Shown here in pieces: positions 23,976-33,678 of a stretch of 64,000 nucleotides of DNA (position 1 is its first letter; each line of letters starts with the position of its first letter). Position numbers and translations under genes: made by a program. The notes beneath the pieces were generated by a model, which worked only from the letters and a program-made list of their open reading frames with translations, had not been told where the DNA came from and made no database searches. This DNA comes from Acidobacteria bacterium Mor1 (GTDB lineage Bacteria > Acidobacteriota > Polarisedimenticolia > Polarisedimenticolales > Polarisedimenticolaceae): contig CP011806.1 in assembly GCA_001664505.1 (NCBI GenBank), positions 4,042,176 through 4,106,175 on the forward strand, read 5' to 3'.

Positions 23976-26564
23976 ATGGATTCCCCACCGAGCGAGCCAC
24001 AAGTGCCCGGAAAGAAGCAACGGCTGTTGCTGCAGATCGAGCGTTTCAGCCGCAACCACTACAAACTCGTCTTCCTTATCACCCTGATTGCGGTGGTCGC
24101 CGCGGTCTGGATCGGGTCGCGGCTCAAGCTGGAATCCGACGTCCTGGAGCTGTTTCCCGACGGGAACCCCACGGTCAGCGCCTTCAAATCGGCGGTTCAG
24201 GACTTCGGCTCGCTGGAGTACCTGATCGTGCTGCTCCAGGCGGAAAGCGAGGAGCAGGCCGAGAACCTGGCGGACTTCGCCGACGTCTTCGCTTCGGGGC
24301 TCGAGGCCGAGGCGGAGCTGATCGAGTTCGTCGAGTACCGCTTCAGCCCCGACGCCGAGTTCCTCGAAGTTTTCTTTGAAAACGCGCTCCTTTTTCTGGA
24401 GCCCGAGCAACTACCGGAGCTGGCGGCCAAGTTCGGCGACGACGCGATCCGGGAGCAGATCCGCCAGAACCGGCTGGTCCTGGCCTCTCCCACCGGGGAC
24501 CCCCGCACCGAACTTGTTCAGAACGATCCGCTGGAGCTGATGCCGTTCTTCATGAACCGGCTGATGGGCAACCGCGGAGCTTTCAGCGTCGATCTGTCGG
24601 CGGGTTACTACCACTCCCGGGACGGCCAGTCCCTGCTGATGCTGGTCAAGCCCACCGGGCACCCCCAGGACCTGGACTTCAACGAGGCGCTGTTCGCGGC
24701 GGTGACCGCCGCCGAGCAGGAGACCCGGGAGATCCTCGCCGACGAGATGGAGGAGGGAGCCTCCCTCGGCGTCCAGGCCCGCTACACCGGCAACTACAAG
24801 ATCGCCATCGAGCAGACCGAGCTGATCCGCGAGGACATCAGCCAGAACCTGTTCCTCTCGCTGTTCGCCGTCTCGGCGCTCTACTGGCTCTGCTACCGCC
24901 GGTTCGCCGCGCTGCTCTACTCGACGGTGCCGCTGCTGATCGGCCAGGCGCTGACCTTCGCCGTGGCGTTTTTCGCCCTGGGTCAGCTGAACGCCTCGTC
25001 GTCGGCGTTCACCGCGCTCCTGATGGGGCTCGGGACCGACTTCACCATCGTGATGTACGCCCGCTACGTCGAGGAGCGGCGGGCGGGCAAGACGCTGGTC
25101 CAGGCCACCGAGGCGATGGTCGGCGAAACCGGACTCGGAGTGTTCACCGGGGCGATCACCTCGGCGGGCACCTTCTTCGCCATGTGCATCAGCCGCTTCC
25201 GCGGCCTGTTCGACCTGGGTTTCCTGATCGGTACCGGCATTCTGCTGTGTGCCGTGGCGATCATCTTCCTGCTGCCGGCGATGATCACGTGGAATGAGGG
25301 AGTGCGGAAGCGCAAGGTCGACTCGGTCAAGAAACTGCACCTGCAGTCCTTCGGCCTCGAGTACCTGATCCCGCTGTGCGCCCGCTACAGCAAATCCGCC
25401 ATCGTGGTGATCGCGGCGATGACCCTGGGCGCGGGTTGGCTGGCCTGGAACCTGGACCTGGACGATTCTATCCGCAGCCTGCGCAGCGGCGACTCGCCGG
25501 CCTATCAGGTGCGGGAAGAGATCTCCCGGACCTTCGACGCCTCGGGCTCCTACATGATGGCCATCGCCAGCGGTGAGACCCAGGCCGAGGCGCTGGAGCG
25601 CACGGCGCAGATCGCCGAACGGCTGCAGCCCTTCATCGACGCCGGTTCGATCAGCTCCTACGACTCGGTGCTGACCTACCTGCCCGCCCGGGCCAAGCAG
25701 GATGCGATCATCACGGCGCTCCAGGAGCGGGGCGACGATGCCTTCGACGCCGAGCGGGTCCGGGAAACGTTCCTCTCGTCGCTGGATGACGTCGGATTCC
25801 GCCGCGAGGCCTTCGGGGACTACACGCGGCGCATGGAGCGCTTCCTCTCGGTGGAGCGCCCGCTGGAACTGACCGATCTCCAGGGCCGCGGCATGGAGCA
25901 GCTTCTCGATCGTTACATCCGCGAGGATGACGAGAAGGGCGTGCGCATCGTGACCTACCTCTTCTCCAACGATCCGGAGTGGAAGCGGCGGCCCCCTGAC
26001 GGTCTGATCGAACAGCTCACCGGCGGCGACAGCAACATCATCGTCACCGGAACCAACGTCATCGGCCAGGAGTTGCGGCGGATCTTCTCCCGTGACGCGA
26101 AGCAAGGCGTCGGCGTCGGCCTCTTGATCGTGTTCGTGCTGCTGGTGATCGACTTCCGCAGCCTGCGCCTGACGTTGATCGCCATGGCCCAGCTGGTCAG
26201 CGGTGTGATCATGATGCTGGGGCTGATGAAGATCATCGGCATGCAGCTCAACTACGCCAACGCCTTCGTCGCGACCATGATCCTGGGGGTTGGCATCGAC
26301 TACAGCATCCACATGGTGCACCGCATGAACTGGAGCGGCGGCAAGGTCGAGGAAGGGTTGATGGAGACCGGCAAGGCGGTGGTGCTCGCGGCCCTGACCA
26401 ACATCGCCGGCTTCGGTACCCTCTGGTTCGGCAACTACCCGGCGCTACAGAGCTTCGGCAAGGTGGCGACCTTCGGCTCGCTGACCTGCCTGTTCACGTC
26501 GCTGACCCTGGTGCCGGCGCTGATGGTGGTCGGCCGCAAGGATGGTGAGGACGCCCGGGCATGA
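23976..26564 (+). CDS. MMPL/RND-family transporter
   Basis: 862 residues with the duplicated RND plan: a transmembrane helix near residues 30-48 (LVFLITLIAVVAAVWIG), a large periplasmic loop starting SRLKLESDVLELFPDG, a five-helix bundle at about 290-430, then a second helix near 470, a second loop and a final bundle from about 700. The phrase LMGLGTDFTIVMYARYVEE and its repeat MILGVGIDYSIHMVHRMNW carry the Asp of the proton relay. Such MMPL proteins export lipids; HpnN, the hopanoid transporter, is the closest type I can name but no hpn genes are nearby. ATG 23976 is favoured over an upstream in-frame extension because of the promoter position. uppP overlaps its stop. Confidence 0.85.
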   Translation: MDSPPSEPQVPGKKQRLLLQIERFSRNHYKLVFLITLIAVVAAVWIGSRLKLESDVLELFPDGNPTVSAFKSAVQDFGSLEYLIVLLQAESEEQAENLADFADVFASGLEAEAELIEFVEYRFSPDAEFLEVFFENALLFLEPEQLPELAAKFGDDAIREQIRQNRLVLASPTGDPRTELVQNDPLELMPFFMNRLMGNRGAFSVDLSAGYYHSRDGQSLLMLVKPTGHPQDLDFNEALFAAVTAAEQETREILADEMEEGASLGVQARYTGNYKIAIEQTELIREDISQNLFLSLFAVSALYWLCYRRFAALLYSTVPLLIGQALTFAVAFFALGQLNASSSAFTALLMGLGTDFTIVMYARYVEERRAGKTLVQATEAMVGETGLGVFTGAITSAGTFFAMCISRFRGLFDLGFLIGTGILLCAVAIIFLLPAMITWNEGVRKRKVDSVKKLHLQSFGLEYLIPLCARYSKSAIVVIAAMTLGAGWLAWNLDLDDSIRSLRSGDSPAYQVREEISRTFDASGSYMMAIASGETQAEALERTAQIAERLQPFIDAGSISSYDSVLTYLPARAKQDAIITALQERGDDAFDAERVRETFLSSLDDVGFRREAFGDYTRRMERFLSVERPLELTDLQGRGMEQLLDRYIREDDEKGVRIVTYLFSNDPEWKRRPPDGLIEQLTGGDSNIIVTGTNVIGQELRRIFSRDAKQGVGVGLLIVFVLLVIDFRSLRLTLIAMAQLVSGVIMMLGLMKIIGMQLNYANAFVATMILGVGIDYSIHMVHRMNWSGGKVEEGLMETGKAVVLAALTNIAGFGTLWFGNYPALQSFGKVATFGSLTCLFTSLTLVPALMVVGRKDGEDARA

Positions 26565-27349
26565 TGTTCTGGATTGCGGTCATCCTCGGCATCGTCGAGG
26601 GGCTGACCGAGTTCCTCCCGATCTCCTCCACCGGCCACCTGATCGTGACCAACGATCTGCTGGGTTTCGAGGGGGAGCGCTCCAAGATCTTCGCCATCGT
26701 GATCCAGCTCGGTGCGATCCTCTCGGTGGTCTGGGAGTTTCGCGAGCGGCTGTTCAACGTGGTGCGGGACCTGCCGACCAAGCCCGAGGCCCGGCGTTTC
26801 TCCCTGGCGCTGTTCGTGGCGTTCCTGCCTGCGGCGATCATCGGCCTCCTGGTTCACGACTTCATCAAGGAACACCTGTTCTCGGTCAAGACCGTGGCCA
26901 TGGCGCTGATCGCCGGCGCGATCCTGATCTTCGTCGTCGAGTCGCTGCCCCTCAAGGTGCGGACCAAGAAGGCGGAGAACATCAGCCTGCTCCAGGCTCT
27001 CGGCGTCGGTTTCGCCCAGTGCCTGTCGCTGTGGTCCGGGTTCTCCCGCTCGGCGGCGACGATCCTCGGCGGTCTGGTCTGCGGCCTCGAACGCCGGGCC
27101 GCCACCGAGTTCTCGTTCTTCCTGGCGATCCCGATCATGTTCGCCGCCACGCTCTACGACCTCTACAAGGACTACGAGCATCTGGCGCCGGGCGACGCTG
27201 GCTGGCTGGCGCTGTCCTTCGCCGTGTCCTTCGTGGTCGCCTGGGCCTCGATCCGCTGGCTGCTCAAGTTCGTCTCGAGCCACAGCTTCAAACCCTTCGC
27301 GATCTACCGCCTGATCGCCGGCACTGCGCTTCTGATCTACGCCTGGTAG
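26561..27349 (+). CDS. uppP: Undecaprenyl-diphosphatase (BacA type)
   Basis: 262 residues, seven to eight transmembrane helices. Motif 1 EGLTEFLPISSTGHL (residues 13-27) carries the catalytic Glu pair and His; motif 2 normally reads PGxSRSxxT but here is SGFSRSAAT, so the proline is replaced by serine while the SRS core is kept. The enzyme dephosphorylates undecaprenyl diphosphate to recycle the carrier lipid for peptidoglycan and other envelope polymers. ATG 26561 overlaps the MMPL stop by ATGA, so both envelope genes are coupled. The length is typical. Confidence 0.93.
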   Translation: MMFWIAVILGIVEGLTEFLPISSTGHLIVTNDLLGFEGERSKIFAIVIQLGAILSVVWEFRERLFNVVRDLPTKPEARRFSLALFVAFLPAAIIGLLVHDFIKEHLFSVKTVAMALIAGAILIFVVESLPLKVRTKKAENISLLQALGVGFAQCLSLWSGFSRSAATILGGLVCGLERRAATEFSFFLAIPIMFAATLYDLYKDYEHLAPGDAGWLALSFAVSFVVAWASIRWLLKFVSSHSFKPFAIYRLIAGTALLIYAW

Positions 27350-27470
27350 CCGAGACGGCCTCCGGCACTCACCTCCATCCCGCCATCGCGACCCGCGCGA
27401 TGAGCCCAGCCCTGGGCCCGTGTCGGAGTTGGAGCGCTGATACAATGAGCGGCAGAACCACGGAGACGCC

Positions 27471-28016
27471 ATGTGTGTCTACATCCATCTGCTGCTCGAG
27501 GATTCCTCCGATCACGCTGAAGCGTCGGTGTTGCTCGGGTCCTATGACAAGCAGCTGGAAGCCGTCGAGAACCATCGACTACGCCGCCAGCTAGGCGCTT
27601 TCTCTCCGTTCCTCACGACCCGGAAGTTCTGCGACTGTGGTACCGCCGTGGGACACCTGGCTCGCGATGAGGACACCGCGCCGTACACCGAACAGGACAT
27701 GCGCCGAATGAAACGGAAGGGCTGGACGGCAACGAAGATCGAGCGTTGGAAACAAGAGAAGGAACGGCATTGGGGCAGAGATCACCTGCAGGTGGTCGCC
27801 GAGCTGGAGAGCTGGGAGCAACTCCTCAAGGCTTTGCTCCGGAGCGAGGCGCGGATCGGGTTGCTGCTTCACGAGTATCGGGGCTTTATCGCCGAGGAGT
27901 CGTTCCGCGTTCAGCGCACGGTCGAGTCTCCAGCGGATGGCATCGATGCCCGCCGGCTGGCCGAACTTGAGTTGGATGTGGTCTACGCCTGGAGCCGTCG
28001 TCCCTGGGCCGCATGA
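27471..28016 (+). CDS. Uncharacterised 181-residue cytoplasmic protein
   Basis: No family recognised. The protein starts MCVYIHLLLEDSSDHAEASV, contains one CDCG motif near residues 54-57 (KFCDCGTAVGHLA) and a long Lys/Arg/Trp-rich helix (RRMKRKGWTATKIERWKQEKERHWG) that may form a coiled coil, and ends in a helical region EELELDVVYAW-like. No signal peptide or membrane segment. ATG 27471 is preceded by GGAGAC at the right spacing. TGATACAAT (27438-27446) would be an extended -10 about 25 nt upstream, without a clear -35. It is convergent with the YcxB-like gene. Codon use looks like its neighbours. Confidence 0.65.
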   Translation: MCVYIHLLLEDSSDHAEASVLLGSYDKQLEAVENHRLRRQLGAFSPFLTTRKFCDCGTAVGHLARDEDTAPYTEQDMRRMKRKGWTATKIERWKQEKERHWGRDHLQVVAELESWEQLLKALLRSEARIGLLLHEYRGFIAEESFRVQRTVESPADGIDARRLAELELDVVYAWSRRPWAA

Positions 28017-28041
28017 GACCGACTCGTGCGGGGAGGCTGCG

Positions 28042-28566
28042 CTAGATCCGCTTCAGATGGCGGCCTACCAAGGCCACCGCGTGATCGAATCCGGCGTCGG
28101 TCTCGAACAGGGTTCGTGGGAGCACCTGGAAGAGCGCGGGCGTCTGATAGATCAGCAGCACCGAGTCGTTCTTGCGATATCCGACGTACTGACTCCAGGG
28201 AATCTCTTCCTCGTCGGAATCGTGTTTGCGTAGCCCGGTGGGGGAGAGTTCGAGTTCGAAGGGGCGCTGAAGAATCTTGTGCTGCCGGTAGGACGCCCGG
28301 AACTTGAAAGGGAGCCAGATCAGGAATGCAAGGAGAAGGCCGAGAAAGAGTCCATAGGGCCAGACATCAGAACCTGGAATCTCGCCCTGGGCCCAGCGGT
28401 AGATCGTCCCGATCCCGACCCAGAGGAGCGAAATCAGGATGAGCCCGAAGAGTACGACCTTGAGGCCCCGTGGTTTGAGGTGCAGCCATTGGGCGCTCAC
28501 GAACGCGTCTTCGGGAAGCACCCCTCGCAGGACGATCCGGGGCGGAGAGGTTGGCGGCCCGTTCAT
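28042..28566 (-). CDS. YcxB-like membrane protein
   Basis: 174 residues. Two transmembrane helices (VVLFGLILISLLWVGIGTIY near 37-56 and WPYGLFLGLLLAFLIWLPF near 69-87) are followed by a soluble beta domain with IPWSQYVGYRKNDSVLLIYQ and FQVLPRTLFE. The sequence of a strand, W-s-x-y, then LLIYxxxxxFxVLPRxxF is the YcxB-like C-terminal domain found in many small membrane proteins of unknown role. ATG 28566 lies 3 nt after the stop of the ATP-grasp gene, so it is probably the last gene of that operon. Ribosome site is weak. Confidence 0.7.
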   Translation of the reverse strand: MNGPPTSPPRIVLRGVLPEDAFVSAQWLHLKPRGLKVVLFGLILISLLWVGIGTIYRWAQGEIPGSDVWPYGLFLGLLLAFLIWLPFKFRASYRQHKILQRPFELELSPTGLRKHDSDEEEIPWSQYVGYRKNDSVLLIYQTPALFQVLPRTLFETDAGFDHAVALVGRHLKRI

Positions 28567-28569
28567 GCG

Positions 28570-29595
28570 CTAGCCCTGCCACTGGGCCCGGTAGCTCAAC
28601 CCGAGGTTCAGGATCCGCTGCAGCAGGTCCCCGTACCTCAACCCCGTGAGTTCCGCCGACTCGGCGAAGTCCTCACCGTAGGCCAGCTGGGGGTTGGGGT
28701 TGGCCTCGATCAGGAAGATCTCGTCCTTGTCGTTGATCCGCAGGTCCATGCGGGCGTAGCCGGTCAGGTTCAGGGCCCGGTATGCGCGCTTGCACAGGTG
28801 TTTGATTTTCTGGTCCAGCGCCGGGTCCAGTTCGGCGGCCTTGGTCTTGACGCCGATCTTCTTCTGATAGTCCTCGTCCCACTTGACCTTGGCCGTGGCG
28901 ATCATCGGCTCGTCGGCGGGCTTGTTGGTCATCAACAGTTCCCAGGTGGGAAAGGTCTCGAGCCGCTGGTTGCCCATCACGCCGACGTACATCTCCCTTC
29001 CCGGAATGAACTGTTCGGCGATGGCGTCGGTGCCCAGTTGGCGATGGATGAATGCCGCCCGCTCCTGGAGCTGCTCGTCGTCGTTGCACAGCGACGCCTT
29101 GGAGATGCCCACCGAGCCCTCTTCGGTCAGCGACTTGACCAGCAGCGGGAACTGCAGCCGCTTCGGCCGCCGCACCTTGCGCGCCATGGGCAGCACCAGG
29201 AACTCGGGGCAGGGGATGCGGTGATAGGCCAGGATCTTCTTGGACAGCGCCTTGTCGTGGCCGAGCAACAGCCCCCGCGGGTTGCAGCCGGTGTAGCGCC
29301 GCTTCATCAGCTCCAGGTAGCTGACCACGTGGTGGTCGTAGACCGCGACTCCGTGGAACTCCTCGAGCAGGTTGAAGCAGATGTGGGGCCGGAAGTCGTG
29401 GATTGCCCGGCGAATCACGCCGAGGTCGCTACCGACGCCGAGGGGTTTGACCTCGTGGCCGATCTCTTCCAGGGTCACGACCACGTCGTACTCGGTCTTG
29501 AACGGCGCGATCTCCTTGTCGCTCAGCCCCTCGATCGACTCCGGGGGCACCAGATCCTCATGCATCAGGACCAGGACGCGGCGTTTGCGGCTCAT
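28570..29595 (-). CDS. ATP-grasp ligase related to D-alanine-D-alanine ligase
   Basis: 341 residues. ATP-grasp hallmarks: a preATP-grasp start RRVLVLMHEDLVPPES, the lysine strand FPLLVKSLTEEGSVGISKAS, ADP-binding EQFIPGREMYVGVMG and the magnesium site YARMDLRINDKDEIFLIEANPNPQL. The Ddl-like family forms a peptide bond via acyl phosphate. The 50-residue linker TTEEIGHEVKPLGVGSDLG (approx) fits the N-terminal Ddl lobe, but genuine Ddl signatures near the substrate loop are diverged, so the substrate may not be D-Ala. It overlaps the zinc-peptidase-like gene by ATGA, suggesting that ligase and hydrolase act on the same compound. ATG 29595 chosen by that overlap. Confidence 0.8.
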   Translation of the reverse strand: MSRKRRVLVLMHEDLVPPESIEGLSDKEIAPFKTEYDVVVTLEEIGHEVKPLGVGSDLGVIRRAIHDFRPHICFNLLEEFHGVAVYDHHVVSYLELMKRRYTGCNPRGLLLGHDKALSKKILAYHRIPCPEFLVLPMARKVRRPKRLQFPLLVKSLTEEGSVGISKASLCNDDEQLQERAAFIHRQLGTDAIAEQFIPGREMYVGVMGNQRLETFPTWELLMTNKPADEPMIATAKVKWDEDYQKKIGVKTKAAELDPALDQKIKHLCKRAYRALNLTGYARMDLRINDKDEIFLIEANPNPQLAYGEDFAESAELTGLRYGDLLQRILNLGLSYRAQWQG

Positions 29596-30659
29596 AGGGC
29601 GATCTCGAAGCGTCCGGTACGCATGTAGGTCATGGTCTGCACGGTGACCAGGATCACGGCCTGCATCCGCGAGGGCCGCGGCGCCTGGGTCATCCGCAGT
29701 TTGCGCTGCTTGCAGTGGTCGATCATGTCCTGGAGGATCTGGTCCACCGCGTAGTTGTGGGCACCGGTCCAGCGGGCGACCGTGGACTGGATCTCTTTGC
29801 GCATGCCCCGTAGGAAACTGGCTGCGGTAGGCCGGTTGCAATAGCGCGGGTCGTCGGAAAAAAGCCGGCGCAGATCACGTTCGAGGTTGCGGGGCACCTT
29901 GGCCTCGTAGCGGGACCGCTTGGCAGCGTAGTGTTCGCCGAGGGTTTGCTTCTGCGTGCTGAGACGGTCGGGGCAGGCCCGCGAACGCACCTTGGGCGGC
30001 TGCCCGGCGATCTCGTGCATCAACTCGTCGACGTATTCCAGCTTCTTGAGCGCCTTGGGCCAGTCCTTGTAGCGGCGGCGCCAGCCTGAACGGGGCGTCA
30101 GCCACACGGCGAAGGTCTCGGCCCAATCCTCGGCCGGGTGGGCCTGGGCGTACCAGGCGTCGAGGTGCACGACGAAGTTGCGGCTGTTGGGCCGCGGCCG
30201 GTAGTAGTCGGGGTAGGGCTCCGACCAGCGGCCGAAGGTTTCCCGCCAACGTTTGCGGTAGTGCAGCCGGTAGGCGGTGTCGATGGCGTGCCCCGCCTCG
30301 TGGCGCAGGATGCGCATACAGGAGGACTGGGTGCCCCCTTCCACCACCAGCATCTGCTTCTGTTCCAGCCGTTCCAGCCGCGGATGCGCCAGGTAGAACG
30401 GCACGGCGATGCCCGGCGACGCATCGGGAGAGAACCACTCCGACGAGAGCCAGACGTGTGGCCGGAAGTGGATGCCCCGTTCTTCGAGCTCCTCGTAGAG
30501 CCGGTTGACCCGGCGGGCCGGTTCGGTGCGTTCGAGTTTGAGGTCGAGATCGCACAGGCGCAGGTCGAGGAGCTTGTCGTCGGTCCAGCGGGTCCAGGTG
30601 CGCCACGGGCGTCTGGACGCGCCGTTCTTCGAGCCGGTTCTGGACTTGCGGCTGCTCAT
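29592..30659 (-). CDS. Putative zinc-binding metallopeptidase
   Basis: 355 residues, basic, no signal peptide. HEAGH (H120, E121, H124) within MRILRHEAGHAIDTAYRLH is a zinc HExxH motif, and the later AEDWAETFAVWLTPR (about 70 residues on) supplies a Glu where gluzincins place the third ligand. The first half holds DLDLKLERTEPARRVNRLYEEL and an aromatic strand GIHFRPHVWLSSEWF. This resembles the family annotated as putative zinc-binding metallopeptidase, often found beside ATP-grasp genes; its substrate is unknown. ATG 30659 is preferred over a TTG 9 nt upstream. ATGA overlap with the ATP-grasp gene. Confidence 0.7.
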   Translation of the reverse strand: MSSRKSRTGSKNGASRRPWRTWTRWTDDKLLDLRLCDLDLKLERTEPARRVNRLYEELEERGIHFRPHVWLSSEWFSPDASPGIAVPFYLAHPRLERLEQKQMLVVEGGTQSSCMRILRHEAGHAIDTAYRLHYRKRWRETFGRWSEPYPDYYRPRPNSRNFVVHLDAWYAQAHPAEDWAETFAVWLTPRSGWRRRYKDWPKALKKLEYVDELMHEIAGQPPKVRSRACPDRLSTQKQTLGEHYAAKRSRYEAKVPRNLERDLRRLFSDDPRYCNRPTAASFLRGMRKEIQSTVARWTGAHNYAVDQILQDMIDHCKQRKLRMTQAPRPSRMQAVILVTVQTMTYMRTGRFEIAL

Positions 30660-30691
30660 GGCCGCCAAGCTTACACCAGTGCACGCCTGTT

Positions 30692-31636
30692 CTAGGGCTT
30701 GCGATCGTCCTCGGAATCGACTTCGAAGCGGCGGAACTCGACGTACTGCACGGTGGTGCGCTCCAGCGGTTTCAGGCTGCCGTCATCCTCGACCCGCTCC
30801 CGGGTGTAGCGCATTCGGAGGGGGAAGGTGACCCCCGGCTCGATGGTGTCGAACTCCGCCTCGAATCCGGTCAGCTCGGGGGCGGCCCTGGTGCGGAAGC
30901 CGGCGATCGGCTTGAAGCGGAACCCTGGCTCGAAAGAGCCGAAGGAGATCTTGGTGCTGCGCCGGCGTCGATCGAGTTGCTCCCGCATCCGCTCCGATTC
31001 TTCCCGTGGCCGGGCGCGGATGCGGCGCAGCGCCAGGTCCGAGGCGCGCAGTGCGGCGATGCCTTCCCATTCGGTCACCTGGGAGCCGTCGGCAAAGGGC
31101 GTGGTGCCGCGAAAGCCCACCAAAGTCAACTCGCCCAGCGGATCCGCCTCGCGGCCCAGGTCGTAGAACGACATCGTTCGCCGGTTGCTCTCCGCGAACA
31201 GCAGCGCCCAGTCCAGAGCGCCGGGAACGTTCTCGAACAGGCCCCACTTGCGCTTCATGCTGCGGCGCCGGTCGTCGGTCGATAGCCGAATCTCGTCGAG
31301 GGATTCGCCTCTCCGCTCCATCAGAAAGAACGCTTCTTGTTCCTTGCGCGGCCTACCTTCGCGACGGCCTGAGAGCCTCATCGCCTCGACCCGCTCGATG
31401 CAGGAGAAGCGCAGGTAGCGTTCACCCAGTTCGCCGGCGCGCAGCTGCAGCCGGTCGAGCAGTTCGCCGCTCAGGGGCTCGACGCCGTCGGGCAGGGTGA
31501 ACTCCCGGGGCGCGCCGCCGGGACTCTTCTGGCGGATGCCGCCTGGCTCGGTCAGGAGGATGTCCGTTTCGAGGCTCGAAGCGGACGCGGCGGACGCGAT
31601 CATCAACCCGGCGAAGTAGAGCGGCAACCGGAGCAT
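30692..31636 (-). CDS. Exported protein of unknown function
   Basis: 314 residues with a short signal peptide (LPLYFAGLMIASAASA). The mature protein has a helix-rich part around RLQLRAGELGERYLRFSCIERVEAMRLSG (in part), then MERRGESLDEIRLS, and a C-terminal beta domain with TRAAPELTGFEAEFDT and VQYVEFRRFEVDSED. The pattern helix-FxCxERxE followed by a beta domain is seen in secreted families abundant in Acidobacteriota, but I have no name. ATG 31636 is preceded by AGGAGGG at 5 nt. It is separated from the histidine kinase gene by 83 nt on the same strand. Confidence 0.65.
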   Translation of the reverse strand: MLRLPLYFAGLMIASAASASSLETDILLTEPGGIRQKSPGGAPREFTLPDGVEPLSGELLDRLQLRAGELGERYLRFSCIERVEAMRLSGRREGRPRKEQEAFFLMERRGESLDEIRLSTDDRRRSMKRKWGLFENVPGALDWALLFAESNRRTMSFYDLGREADPLGELTLVGFRGTTPFADGSQVTEWEGIAALRASDLALRRIRARPREESERMREQLDRRRRSTKISFGSFEPGFRFKPIAGFRTRAAPELTGFEAEFDTIEPGVTFPLRMRYTRERVEDDGSLKPLERTTVQYVEFRRFEVDSEDDRKP

Positions 31637-31719
31637 GGGGCCCTCCTGTCGGTTGCCATCGAGTCTAACCCGGTCTCGGAGACCGCGCTCGGCCCGGGCT
31701 GGTGCCCAGCACGGGTCGG

Positions 31720-33678
31720 CTAGCGGGCGGGCGGGTCCCCTTCGAGCACCTCGCGCAGCTTGCGGGCCAACGCCTCAGCGGAGAACGGCTTCTCCAGGAA
31801 CTGCACGCCGGGTTCCAGCACCCCGCGAGGAGCGATGATCTCGTCGCTGTAGCCGGACATATAGAGCACCCGCAGCCCGGGCTGAATGTTGCGCGCCTGC
31901 TCGTATAGTTCCTTGCCGCTCATCGCCGGCATGATCACGTCGGTGAACAACAGATCGACCGGCTGGGTGTGGGTCTCCAGCAGGTCCAGCGCTGCCGCTC
32001 CGTTCTCGGCCACCAGCACCCGGTAGCCCCGCTGCAGCAGCAGCACGTTGGCCAGCCGCCGCACGTGACTGTTGTCTTCGACCAGCAGGATCGTCTCGTC
32101 CCCCTGAAGGTTCCGCGGGGTCGGGTCGTCCCGTTCGATCGGTTCTGCGGGTTCTTCCGCCGCCGGGAACAACAGCACGAACTCCGAGCCTTGCCGGGGC
32201 TCGGTCGAGACGCGGATCGATCCACCATGTTGCTTGACGATGCCGTAGACCGTGGACAGGCCCAGGCCGACCCGGTCCGAGCCCTTGGTCGAGAAGAACG
32301 GTTCGAAGATGCGGTTGCGGACCTCGTCCTCCATGCCGCAGCCGGAGTCCGAGACGATCAAGGTCGCGTAGTCCCCCGGAGCCGGTGCGCTGCGATCACC
32401 GGCCTCGATGCTGGTCCGGCCGGTGGTCATGGTCAGCACGCCCCCTTCGGGCATCGCCTCGGCAGCGTTGACCGCCAGGTTCATCAAGACCAGCTCGACC
32501 TGACCGGGGTCTGCGAGGATCGGCGGCACCCTCTCGCCGGCCTCCAGGTCCACCCGGATGTCTTCGCGAATGGTTCGCCGCAGCAGCGGCTCCAACTCGG
32601 AGATCGCCAGGTCGATATCGAGGGGCTTGAACTCCAGCGTTTGCCGCCGGCTGAAGGCAAGCAGCTTGCGCACCAGGTCTCGCGCCTGGCCTCCCGCCCG
32701 CACGATCTCATCGGCCGCGGCCCGTTGGCCGTCGTCGGCCGCGCACTGGAGCATCATGTCGCCGTAGCCCAGGATCGGGGACAGCAGGTTGTTCAGGTCG
32801 TGGGCCACGCCGCCGGCCAGCCGGCCGACCGCCTCGACCCGCTGGGACTGGCGCACCTGCTCCTCGAGTTGTGATGCCTGGGTGATGTCCTGGAGGTGAA
32901 CCACGACCTTGATCATCTCGCCGTCGGAGATGATCGGGCTGATGGTCAGCCGGCCGGTCATCACGCTTCCGTCGCCGCGGATGTACCGTTTCTCCAGGGT
33001 GTAGGGCATCAGGTCGTCGCAGCACTGCCGGAAGCGCTTGCGGCTGCGCTCCTGGTCTTCGGGGTGGGTCACCTGCCGGTAGGACATGCGGGCCATCTCC
33101 TCGACGGAGTAGCCCAGCATCCGGCTCATCGCCGGGTTGATCGAGAGGAACTGGCCACGGTTGTCGGCGATGGCCATGCCCACATCCGATGCCTCGAAGG
33201 AATTGCGGAACAGCGCCTCGCTCGCCCGGAGCTTCTGGGCGGCACGGTGCTGTTCGGTGACGTCGTCGGCGATGATCTGCACGCCGCGGATCTTGCCGCT
33301 CTCATCGGGCACCGGGGCGTAGGTCGCGACGTAGACCCGCCGGCCGCCGGGCATCTCGACTTCATCACGGTAGCGGGCAGGCCGGCCCGCGGTGGCCACG
33401 TTCTGGATCCGGTCGAGGTACATGCCGCCGGCTTCCTCGCCGAACAGCTCGCGGATGTTGCGCCCGACGAGTTTTTCCCGCGGCGTGGCCATCTCCTCGC
33501 AGGCCTTGCGGTTCATCAGCAGGCAGGTGCCGTCGAGGCCCCAGTAGCCGATACCCAGGCCGGCGTTGTCCAGCAACAGGCGGAACGCCTCCCCGCGGAT
33601 CGGGTCGCGCCGCCCGGGGTCGCCTGGGTTGGTGGGACTGTGCGACCCGGGCCGGGGGGGCTGTGGTCGTTCTCCCAT
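31720..33678 (-). CDS. PAS-PAS hybrid histidine kinase with C-terminal receiver
   Basis: 652 residues, no transmembrane segment, so cytoplasmic. Order: PAS 1 (about 30-150, [20 protein letters not shown]), PAS 2 (about 155-275, [20 protein letters not shown]), HisKA with phospho-accepting H293 in [16 protein letters not shown], the HATPase_c domain with [10 protein letters not shown] and [10 protein letters not shown] and [16 protein letters not shown], and a receiver domain from about 530 with D580 in [13 protein letters not shown]. The NtrB-like HxLNN H-box and receiver resemble orphan hybrid kinases. The signal sensed is unknown. Start ATG 33678 overlaps the upstream SDR stop (TGATG), so the two are coupled. 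Confidence 0.9.
   Translation of the reverse strand: MGERPQPPRPGSHSPTNPGDPGRRDPIRGEAFRLLLDNAGLGIGYWGLDGTCLLMNRKACEEMATPREKLVGRNIRELFGEEAGGMYLDRIQNVATAGRPARYRDEVEMPGGRRVYVATYAPVPDESGKIRGVQIIADDVTEQHRAAQKLRASEALFRNSFEASDVGMAIADNRGQFLSINPAMSRMLGYSVEEMARMSYRQVTHPEDQERSRKRFRQCCDDLMPYTLEKRYIRGDGSVMTGRLTISPIISDGEMIKVVVHLQDITQASQLEEQVRQSQRVEAVGRLAGGVAHDLNNLLSPILGYGDMMLQCAADDGQRAAADEIVRAGGQARDLVRKLLAFSRRQTLEFKPLDIDLAISELEPLLRRTIREDIRVDLEAGERVPPILADPGQVELVLMNLAVNAAEAMPEGGVLTMTTGRTSIEAGDRSAPAPGDYATLIVSDSGCGMEDEVRNRIFEPFFSTKGSDRVGLGLSTVYGIVKQHGGSIRVSTEPRQGSEFVLLFPAAEEPAEPIERDDPTPRNLQGDETILLVEDNSHVRRLANVLLLQRGYRVLVAENGAAALDLLETHTQPVDLLFTDVIMPAMSGKELYEQARNIQPGLRVLYMSGYSDEIIAPRGVLEPGVQFLEKPFSAEALARKLREVLEGDPPAR

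Noticed and set aside
24411-26321. Open frame of about 636 codons on the minus strand
   Set aside because: Antisense to the MMPL transporter; His/Gln/Asp-rich composition typical of reverse shadows.
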